A stretch of DNA of 32,495 nt. Origin: Flavobacteriaceae bacterium (GTDB lineage: Bacteria > Bacteroidota > Bacteroidia > Flavobacteriales > Flavobacteriaceae). Below are positions 17,228 to 24,030 of this stretch, piece after piece (position 1 is the stretch's first letter; every line of letters starts with the position of its first letter). The translations under genes were made by a program, and so were the position numbers. The DNA lies in assembly GCA_017852075.1 (NCBI GenBank), contig JAFMLQ010000022.1, forward strand, positions 1 through 32,495, given 5' to 3'. The notes under the pieces were generated by a model. It ran no database searches, was not told where the DNA came from, and saw only the letters and a program-made list of their open reading frames with translations.

Positions 17228-18550
17228 TTAAACTTTAGGTTCCCATCTTGGAGCGTATTCTCTTTTCCAATTTTGCATTACTTTATCATTGTTAATCACT
17301 TTACCAGTAGATGTGTCAATTTGAAGTGTTTCTTTTGCATCCTGAGCCATATTGGCCAAATGACACATCATGGTTGATATACTTGCATCTTTTATCTCTG
17401 CGGTCAAAGGTTTTCCATTTCTAATGGCTTCAAATAAATTGCCTACATGATTTACATCAAGTCCTCCCTGTCCTCTTGTATCAGTTGTTTGACTGATAGC
17501 ATTTTCAAACTCTTCATGGATCAAATTTCCTCCGAGGTCGTAGCGTTTATAAAAATTACGATCCAGTTGAATTGTACCTTTACTTCCGTAAATGGTAACC
17601 CCGCGTCCGGGTCTTTTGGGTTGAATTAAGCCGCGACTATGCCCCGTCCAAGTAATAAACTTTCCTTTGGGATATTGGAATGTAACCTGTTGATTGTCTA
17701 CAAATTCCCAATCATCTTGATAAGCATATTTACCTCCGAAAGAGGTTACACTTTCCGGGAGATCAACATCTAATGCCCATCGGCAAATATCAATCTCATG
17801 AGTACCGTTATTGTGGACTTCACCGGTCCCCCAATTTCGAAACCAATGCCAGTTGTAGGGATGAATATTATCTTTGTAAGGAGTCCTTGGGGCAGGTCCT
17901 TGCCATAATTCCCAGTCTAAGGTTCTAGGGACAGGCACTAGCTTTCCAATTCCTATTGATTCACGATTATTTGAATAGTAGGCTTCTCCTTTATAGACCT
18001 TACCAATTATTCCATTTCTAATATCAGTAACCGCGTGCATACTCGTAATGGCAGAGCGTTGTTGGTTGCCCATCTGTACTTTCAGACCATATTTTTTTTG
18101 CGCTGCGACTAGCAATTCGTTTTCGTAGGGATTGTGACTACAAGGCTTTTCAACATACACATGTTTCCCAGCTTGCATTGCCAGAATACTCATAGGTGTG
18201 TGCCAGTGTTCTGGTGAAGCAATAAAAACGGCATCGATATCTTTATTTTCTATCAATTTTCTAAAATCTTTTTCGACCTGAGGAACATACCCAATCTTTT
18301 CTTTACTCCACTTGTTGTGTTCGTCTAAAATGATGTCATCCACGTCACAGCTAAAGAGTATTTTCGCATTCTTTTGAAGATTAATTGCTGCTGCGTGCGC
18401 TTTTCCTCTACTTCGAACTCCTGCAATGGCGCAATAAATACGATCGTTTGCACCTAAAATATTTTTCCCAATCATAAAATTGGAATTTAGGGAGGCTGTT
18501 GCTACAACTCCCAAAGAGGTTTTTTTAATGAAATTTCTTCTTGTAGCCAT
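17228..18550 (-). CDS. Tat-exported Gfo/Idh/MocA oxidoreductase
   Basis: A 440-residue oxidoreductase with a twin-arginine signal (TRRNFIKKTSLGVVATA). The nucleotide-binding region contains CAIAGVRSRGKAHA. The catalytic lysine motif is a standard EKP (VYVEKPCSH, K135), and GTHEIDICRWALD provides the conserved H-x-x-D pair. It is the only one of the four related oxidoreductases in this locus with a canonical EKP. It starts 3 bases after the double-DUF1080 gene and ends 12 bases before uxaC. An oxidoreductase directly downstream of a DUF1080 protein is the arrangement expected if the pair oxidises a glycoside and then cleaves the keto product in the periplasm; the substrate is not determined. 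Confidence 0.87.
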   Translation of the reverse strand: MATRRNFIKKTSLGVVATASLNSNFMIGKNILGANDRIYCAIAGVRSRGKAHAAAINLQKNAKILFSCDVDDIILDEHNKWSKEKIGYVPQVEKDFRKLIENKDIDAVFIASPEHWHTPMSILAMQAGKHVYVEKPCSHNPYENELLVAAQKKYGLKVQMGNQQRSAITSMHAVTDIRNGIIGKVYKGEAYYSNNRESIGIGKLVPVPRTLDWELWQGPAPRTPYKDNIHPYNWHWFRNWGTGEVHNNGTHEIDICRWALDVDLPESVTSFGGKYAYQDDWEFVDNQQVTFQYPKGKFITWTGHSRGLIQPKRPGRGVTIYGSKGTIQLDRNFYKRYDLGGNLIHEEFENAISQTTDTRGQGGLDVNHVGNLFEAIRNGKPLTAEIKDASISTMMCHLANMAQDAKETLQIDTSTGKVINNDKVMQNWKREYAPRWEPKV

Positions 18551-18553
18551 AGT

Positions 18554-19942
18554 TTAAAATTCTCTGATTTTGATATTTTTAAAGGAAACTTCATCTCCGT
18601 GATCTTGTAAAAGAATAACTCCTTCAGGCCACTGACCAAATTGTTTCCATTTCTCATACTTACTTTTTTCTACCAAAGCTTCAAACATTTGACTGAAACG
18701 ATCGAATTCTACCACCTTTACGTGATTCAACCAATGCGATACTTTACCTTCCTCTACAACGATTCGGGCATTATTCCAATTCCCAACTCCTTTAAAGTTT
18801 TTTCCTCGACCCACATTAGTTCTATTTTCTGCTCGAATCAAGTCATAAAGAGATCCAACAGTACGATTTCCATTTTTTCCTAACTTGGCGTCTTGGTGAT
18901 TTGCATCATCTAGGAGTTGGTATTCCAAACCGATCGCAGAACCTTCTCCTTTATTTAATTCCGATTTTACGAAGTATTTAATGCCGCTATTGGCTCCTGG
19001 TGTGAGCTTAAAGTCTACGCTCAACTCAAAGTTTCTGAAACTTTGAGTTGTGATGATGTCTCCTCCATTTTGAGATTCTTCACCTCCCGATTTTTCAACA
19101 GTTAAGACACCATCTTTAATATTCCACCCCTGATCTGGGAAAACCATTTTTTTGACTCCTCGCCATCCCTTGGTTGTTTTTCCATCCCAAAGCAATCGGA
19201 AACCAAGACGTTTTTCTTCTTCGGTTAATTGATTTTCTAAATAACTGATTTGGGGAGCTTTGTTTGTCTCCATCATTCGATTCTTGTCTAAAGCTGTTGT
19301 CAAAATCCGAATATTTTTCCATTGTACTTTTTTTCCTTCATCTTCAGGACTTGAGATACTATGAACTTGAAATGCGATAAAACCTTTTGCAGTCATATCA
19401 TCTACAAGGTTGGAAGCTTGTATTCCATTGACAAATGTTTTTAATGTATTTCCTATAGCTTCTATACGATAGGAATTCCACCTTCCATTTGTAAACGCAT
19501 CTTGCCCTTTAGGATTACGAGTAAGGGGATACAGCCAGCCTCTTCGAGCCTCGTCATATATGCCACCTGCCCATTTTCTTGAACTGGTTTCAATTTCACA
19601 TTGGTACCCATGGACTCTACCATCTAAGTAAGTTTTAATACTTTCACTTCGAAATTGTACCCCAGAGTTTAACCCATAATCGATAAGTACCTCAAATTCA
19701 AGAATAAAATCTTCATAGATTTTTTTAGTAGCTAAAAAACTATTTGGAGTATTGGATTTCGAAGTTCCAATTAATATGCCGTCTTCAATTGTGAAATCAG
19801 CTTTTCCGTTCAATTGAACAAAGTGGTCAAGTGTATTTCCCTCCAGTAAATTTTCCCATTGATTTTTTTGACCCACTACCTGAAAATGAGAATTCATAAA
19901 GAGAAAAAGTAGCAAGCCCAGTTTAGTTGTGATTCGTTTCAA
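18554..19942 (-). CDS. Secreted protein with two DUF1080 (3-keto-disaccharide hydrolase) domains
   Basis: A 462-residue exported protein with a signal peptide ending near VVGQ (residue 24). Two concanavalin-like DUF1080 domains (PF06439) follow: the first about residues 28-212, with NSGVQFRSE and GYQCEIE; the second about 247-462, with WDGKTTKGWRG, NSGIKYFVKSE, GLEYQLLDD and LLQDHGDEVSFKNIKIREF. Both keep the NSG strand and the glutamate-bearing strand typical of the family. The family's database name is 3-keto-disaccharide hydrolase; members act on C3-oxidised glycosides. The start is TTG at 19942, because no ATG lies in the open frame upstream and the first internal ATG (residue 16) would cut the signal peptide. 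It is the first gene of the nine-gene minus-strand operon. Confidence 0.85.
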   Translation of the reverse strand: MKRITTKLGLLLFLFMNSHFQVVGQKNQWENLLEGNTLDHFVQLNGKADFTIEDGILIGTSKSNTPNSFLATKKIYEDFILEFEVLIDYGLNSGVQFRSESIKTYLDGRVHGYQCEIETSSRKWAGGIYDEARRGWLYPLTRNPKGQDAFTNGRWNSYRIEAIGNTLKTFVNGIQASNLVDDMTAKGFIAFQVHSISSPEDEGKKVQWKNIRILTTALDKNRMMETNKAPQISYLENQLTEEEKRLGFRLLWDGKTTKGWRGVKKMVFPDQGWNIKDGVLTVEKSGGEESQNGGDIITTQSFRNFELSVDFKLTPGANSGIKYFVKSELNKGEGSAIGLEYQLLDDANHQDAKLGKNGNRTVGSLYDLIRAENRTNVGRGKNFKGVGNWNNARIVVEEGKVSHWLNHVKVVEFDRFSQMFEALVEKSKYEKWKQFGQWPEGVILLQDHGDEVSFKNIKIREF

Positions 19943-20046
19943 TTTGATTTGTTTTAAGTAAACAGTAATACCAACTCAATATAGCAAAAGTTTTTTGTTA
20001 AATTGCAGATATTAATTTGAGTAATTTACCTAATTCCATTAGCAAA
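19943..20046. promoter_or_regulatory. Divergent control region of the two uronate operons
   Basis: These 104 bases separate the first gene of the nine-gene minus-strand run from the first gene of the plus-strand run that ends in uxuA, so both promoters must lie here. The stretch is AT-rich. TTTTTTG near 19990-19996 followed by TTAATTTG near 20012-20019 is a loose -33/-7 match for the plus strand. A small inverted repeat, GTAA-T-TTAC (20021-20029), is present but too short to call an operator. No regulator gene is adjacent. Confidence 0.4.
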
Positions 20047-21240
20047 ATGTCAACAAGAAGATCCTTTATAAAGAAAAGCGCTGCAACTCTTGGTGCCCCT
20101 TTAATTTTGTCGAAACCAACTGTTTTTTCGCTTTTAGAAGCCACACCTTCAGATCAGTTAAATGTCGGAGTAATTGGTACAGGTAGTAGGGGACAAGGCT
20201 TGATGCGAATCCTCAATCAAATTGAAGGAATAAATTTGATGGCTATTTGCGATACACTTTCATTCCGTTTGGAAGAAGCTACTGCGATTGCTCCCAAAGC
20301 AAAGCAATATAATAATCACATTGAAATGCTTTCCAACAAAGATTTAGATGCGGTGATCATCAGTAGTCCATTGTATACCCATGCTACAATAGCCTCAGAT
20401 GCCATTGATGCTTCTGTACATATTTACTGTGAAAAAACGATGGTAAAAGGAGATCAAGATACCTTGGATCTGGTAAATAAAGTAACAAGAAAACATACTA
20501 AAATTTTTCAAACAGGACATCAGTACCATAGCTCTCGATTATATTCTCATGTGGTAGAAATGATTCAAGCTGGGGAAATAGGTCAGGTCAGTGCAATCCA
20601 AGCCCAATGGAATCGAAATGGAAATTGGAGAAGACCCGTCCCTGACCCCAAGTTTGAACGTCAAATCAACTGGCGTATGTATCGCGAATATTCTTACGGA
20701 TTGACAGCTGAACTGAGTTCTCATCAGATTGATTTTTGTAATTGGTTGCTTCAGGAAACCCCTGAAAAAGTCGCAGGTTTTGGTGGAATTGACTACTGGA
20801 AAGACGGTCGTGAAACCTATGACAATACCCATTTGATCTATACTTATCCTAAAGGAGTGAAGGCGACTTTTACCTGTCTTACGTCTAATGCAAAAGACGA
20901 TTATCAAATTAAAGTGATGGGCGATAAAGGTACTGTAATCATTGACTATCAAAATGCATGGAAATATCCTGAAGGAAAATACAATAAGGTTATCTCAGAT
21001 GTAGACGGTGTTTCTGGAGCTACCGCCAGTTGGACAGAGGGAAAAGGGAATCCAATCAACTATAACCACAAGGACCCTACTAGACAAGCCCTTGAAGACT
21101 TTAGAACTGCGATATTAAATAAGACCACTCCAATGTCAAATATTAAAACAGGAGCTGCTGTAGCCTTCGCTGTGGATATGGGAATTCGTGCTATGGATTC
21201 AGAGAAAGTAATTTCATGGGATTCCAAATACAATTTGTAA
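20047..21240 (+). CDS. Tat-exported Gfo/Idh/MocA oxidoreductase with EKT in place of EKP
   Basis: A 397-residue protein counted from ATG 20047, which places the twin-arginine motif STRRSFIKKSAATLG at residues 2-16. A TTG at 20017 would add ten residues and is less likely. The Rossmann motif is VGVIGTGSRGQG. The lysine motif reads IYCEKTMVK, with E129-K130-T131, so the proline of EKP is replaced by threonine while the lysine is kept. LSSHQIDFCNW provides the H-x-x-D pair. It lies 3 bases before the SDR gene and leads the plus-strand operon with uxuA. The likely role is periplasmic oxidation or reduction of a sugar linked to the same substrate as the divergent operon. Confidence 0.85.
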   Translation: MSTRRSFIKKSAATLGAPLILSKPTVFSLLEATPSDQLNVGVIGTGSRGQGLMRILNQIEGINLMAICDTLSFRLEEATAIAPKAKQYNNHIEMLSNKDLDAVIISSPLYTHATIASDAIDASVHIYCEKTMVKGDQDTLDLVNKVTRKHTKIFQTGHQYHSSRLYSHVVEMIQAGEIGQVSAIQAQWNRNGNWRRPVPDPKFERQINWRMYREYSYGLTAELSSHQIDFCNWLLQETPEKVAGFGGIDYWKDGRETYDNTHLIYTYPKGVKATFTCLTSNAKDDYQIKVMGDKGTVIIDYQNAWKYPEGKYNKVISDVDGVSGATASWTEGKGNPINYNHKDPTRQALEDFRTAILNKTTPMSNIKTGAAVAFAVDMGIRAMDSEKVISWDSKYNL

Positions 21241-21243
21241 ATC

Positions 21244-22047
21244 ATGTTTGAACTAAATGACCGAGTGATAGTACTTACCGGATCCACCGGAGTTTTGGGA
21301 GGCTCTATAGCCAAGAGTCTTGCTAAAGAAAAATCAATAGTTATTGTATTGGGCAGAAACGAAGCCTTACTAAAATCACTGACTCTTGAATTAAATGTGT
21401 TTTCAGAATCAAACTACTTTGTTGTAGATGTTTTAAGCAAAGAAGCTCTAATCAAGGTCAAGGAAAAAATCATCCAAAAATGGGGGAGAGTAGATGCGCT
21501 TATCAATGCCGTAGGGGGTAACTTACCTGGAGCGGTAGTAGGAGAAGATCAATCCCTTTTTGATCTTGCTGAAGACGATTTTGATGAGGTAGTTGATCTC
21601 AATTTAAAAGGAACGCTTTTACCTTCTCTTGTTTTTGGCGAGGTCATGAAAGATCAAGGCAAAGGCTCGATTGTCAACTATTCATCTATGGCTGTCGATC
21701 GAACCATCACGAGGGTGGCGGGATACTCGGCCTCCAAGGCTGCTATGGAAAATTTCACCCGTTGGATGGCGGTGGAAATGGCTTTGCGCTATGGAGACGG
21801 TGTTCGTGTCAATGCAATTGCTCCAGGATTTTTTATTGGCAAGCAAAATAAAAAGTTATTGTTGAATGAGGACGGAAGTCTCACGGAACGAGGTGAAAAA
21901 ATAATCCGAAACACCCCCATGAAACGTTTTGGTAAAGCAGAAGAACTTAGTGGTGCCATTCATTTTCTGTGTAGTGATAGTGCACGTTTTATAACTGGAA
22001 TTGTACTTCCTGTAGATGGCGGTTTTAGTGCCTATAGCGGGGTTTAA
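21244..22047 (+). CDS. SDR oxidoreductase, probable D-fructuronate reductase (D-mannonate oxidoreductase)
   Basis: A 267-residue classical short-chain dehydrogenase. It has the cofactor motif TGSTGVLGGSIA near the N-terminus, the INAVGG stabilising motif, a catalytic serine in VNYSSMAV and the Y161-x-x-x-K165 pair (YSASK), then the C-terminal segment APGFFIGKQNKKLL and the closing PVDGGFSAYSG. It lies between a Gfo/Idh/MocA gene (3 bases) and uxuA (12 bases), exactly where the fructuronate-to-mannonate step is needed. E. coli UxuB for that step is a long polyol dehydrogenase; an SDR does the job in B. subtilis-type and many Bacteroidota loci. Function is inferred from family resemblance and position; other sugar alcohol or keto-sugar reductions are possible. 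Confidence 0.85.
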   Translation: MFELNDRVIVLTGSTGVLGGSIAKSLAKEKSIVIVLGRNEALLKSLTLELNVFSESNYFVVDVLSKEALIKVKEKIIQKWGRVDALINAVGGNLPGAVVGEDQSLFDLAEDDFDEVVDLNLKGTLLPSLVFGEVMKDQGKGSIVNYSSMAVDRTITRVAGYSASKAAMENFTRWMAVEMALRYGDGVRVNAIAPGFFIGKQNKKLLLNEDGSLTERGEKIIRNTPMKRFGKAEELSGAIHFLCSDSARFITGIVLPVDGGFSAYSGV

Positions 22048-22059
22048 AATCAATTTAAG

Positions 22060-23238
22060 ATGATCGAGTCCTTCCGATGGTATGGCCCCAACGATGCAGT
22101 TTCACTGAGTGATATCCGACAAGCTGGAGCGGTAAATGTGGTCTCTGCTTTACATCACATTCCCAATGGAGCAGTATGGGAAATAGACGCAATAAAAAAG
22201 CATCAAGCTCTTATTCAAAAAGCAGGTTTATATTGGGGTGTGGTGGAGTCGGTACCTATTCATGAGGATATTAAACAACGTACGCATAATTTTCAAACCT
22301 ATATTGAAAACTACAAAAGAACTCTCGAAAATTTAGCGATATGTGGGATTCATACTGTGTGTTATAATTTTATGCCTGTATTGGATTGGACACGGACTCA
22401 TCTCTATAAACCCCTTGCTGATGGATCTACTGCTTTAGCTTTTGAAATTGATGCAATGCGCGCTTTCGACTTGTTTGTATTAGGACGTTCCCAAGCTCAC
22501 GAAGAATATACCACTGAAGCAATTGCTGCGGCTCAAAGTTATTTTGATACACTGACAAAAGAGGAGATTGAGGCATTGACTAAAAGTATCATAGCAGGTT
22601 TGCCCGGTGCCGAAGAGGGCTACACCCTTGATCAGTTCATTCAGCGCATAGAAGCCTACAAACATTTATCAAAAAATGACCTACAGGAACATTTGATCTC
22701 TTTTCTTGAAGAATTGACGCCAACCTTAGAAAATGTTGAAGTGCGTATGTGTATCCATCCTGACGATCCTCCGCAGTCACTATTTGGTATTCCGAGGGTG
22801 GTCAGTACCGCTGAAGATTTGGAAGTCCTATTTGAGCGTGTACCTTCATTATACAACGGATTGACCTTTTGTACAGGTTCCTTTGGTGTACGAGCAGATA
22901 ATGACCTTATTGCAATGTTTACTAAACACGCATCAAGAATTCATTTTTTACATTTTAGAAGTACTCAAAGGGATGGAAAAGGAAATTTTTACGAAGCCAA
23001 TCATTTGGAGGGAGATGTAGATATGTATGCAATGGTAAAAGCTGCTTTGACAGAAGAAACTAAAAGAAAAAAATCAGGTAGAGCTGATTGGCAAATCCCC
23101 ATGCGTCCTGATCATGGACATCAAATGTTGGACGATCTCAACAAAGTTACCAATCCTGGATATTCTGCAGTTGGAAGACTGCGTGGTTTGGCAGAACTTC
23201 GTGGGCTGGCACTTGGCATTTCAAGGACAGTTGAGTAA
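22060..23238 (+). CDS. uxuA: Mannonate dehydratase
   Basis: A 392-residue TIM-barrel enzyme that converts D-mannonate to 2-dehydro-3-deoxy-D-gluconate. The N-terminal signature FRWYGPNDAVSLSDIRQAGA is followed by SALHHIPNGAVW. The metal-binding and catalytic blocks RMCIHPDDPPQSLFGIPRVV, LHFRSTQRDGKGNF, EANHLEGDVDM and RPDHGHQMLDDL are all intact. Length is typical (E. coli UxuA 394). It follows the SDR gene by 12 bases and completes, with uxaC, the glucuronate branch to KDG. It is convergent with the ThuA-like gene with only 4 bases between stops and no visible terminator. Confidence 0.96.
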   Translation: MIESFRWYGPNDAVSLSDIRQAGAVNVVSALHHIPNGAVWEIDAIKKHQALIQKAGLYWGVVESVPIHEDIKQRTHNFQTYIENYKRTLENLAICGIHTVCYNFMPVLDWTRTHLYKPLADGSTALAFEIDAMRAFDLFVLGRSQAHEEYTTEAIAAAQSYFDTLTKEEIEALTKSIIAGLPGAEEGYTLDQFIQRIEAYKHLSKNDLQEHLISFLEELTPTLENVEVRMCIHPDDPPQSLFGIPRVVSTAEDLEVLFERVPSLYNGLTFCTGSFGVRADNDLIAMFTKHASRIHFLHFRSTQRDGKGNFYEANHLEGDVDMYAMVKAALTEETKRKKSGRADWQIPMRPDHGHQMLDDLNKVTNPGYSAVGRLRGLAELRGLALGISRTVE

Positions 23239-23242
23239 TTAG

Positions 23243-24010
23243 TTAATCCTTTAAAATAAATTCAATTCCCCCTTGTAAGTGCTTTTGAAACCAAGGTAAA
23301 GCATAAAGATCTTTGCTGTGGCCCAAAGCGGTGTACCATTGGCGACCTCCTTCGAGTGTGTTGTACCAACTCAAAGGAGCCCGTTTCGGACGATAGGCAT
23401 TACTATCGTTTTCTGAAACAGTAGATAAGTCGGCTTCTAAAAGTATTTTAAAACTTGGATTTACATTTTTAATAAAATAACATTCGTCATCCAAATCAAA
23501 TGTTGGTGGCAAATGTTTTGTGGAAGAATGATTTTTTCTGTTGACTTTTATAGAAAAGGTTTGAAAAGGTGGGTGTCTTAAAAACGAACCTCCTATGAGT
23601 TTCCAAAACCAAGGCCACTTGCGCTCCGATCCGATGGCTGAGTGCAATCCGCCAAAGCCTTTTCCACTGGAACAGAAGTTTTGAAAGGCATCTCTTTGCT
23701 CTGCATTGTCAAAAGCTTCATTATTTGTATTGGCGAAAATCACAGCATCAAAATCCATAATATTTGGATTTAAGAAAATTTCAGGATTGTCAGTTATTGT
23801 AGTTTCTACCCCGAGTGATTGGCATATTTTTTCTAAGGTTGCAACACTTGTTGCTATATTTTCATGAACATAGCCTTCACCATTTTTAGTGTAGATTATT
23901 AGTTTTTTTCCTTTTACATTTTGATATTGTCCAAAACTTTGCAGAAGTCCAAGAAATAGAAAAAAAACTAATCCCAACTGAAATTGTTTATCTAAGGTTT
24001 TATTTATCAT
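23243..24010 (-). CDS. Secreted ThuA-like domain protein
   Basis: A 255-residue exported protein counted from ATG 24010, which starts directly at the signal peptide (FQLGLVFFLFLGLLQSFGQ, cleavage about residue 25). An upstream ATG at 24043 would overlap the GH95 gene by 13 bases. The mature part is a single ThuA-like domain (PF06283, class I glutamine-amidotransferase-like fold) with KLIIYTKNGEGYVHEN, DAVIFANTNNEAF, FGGLHSA and PLSWYNTLEGGRQWYTALGHS. The Rhizobiaceae ThuA protein acts with the oxidoreductase ThuB on 3-keto disaccharides. Here the exported form sits next to several Gfo/Idh/MocA and DUF1080 proteins and is co-transcribed after GH95 with a 20-base gap. The exact reaction is not known. 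Confidence 0.85.
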   Translation of the reverse strand: MINKTLDKQFQLGLVFFLFLGLLQSFGQYQNVKGKKLIIYTKNGEGYVHENIATSVATLEKICQSLGVETTITDNPEIFLNPNIMDFDAVIFANTNNEAFDNAEQRDAFQNFCSSGKGFGGLHSAIGSERKWPWFWKLIGGSFLRHPPFQTFSIKVNRKNHSSTKHLPPTFDLDDECYFIKNVNPSFKILLEADLSTVSENDSNAYRPKRAPLSWYNTLEGGRQWYTALGHSKDLYALPWFQKHLQGGIEFILKD

Positions 24011-24030
24011 AAATATAAGTTTAGCTAAAT

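Noticed and set aside
20021-20029. GTAA-T-TTAC inverted repeat in the divergent control region
   Set aside because: Four-base arms are expected by chance in AT-rich sequence and no second copy was noticed near the other operons.
20539-20952. Minus-strand open frame of about 137 codons inside the plus-strand Gfo/Idh/MocA gene
   Set aside because: It is a shadow of the coding strand with no motif or credible start context.
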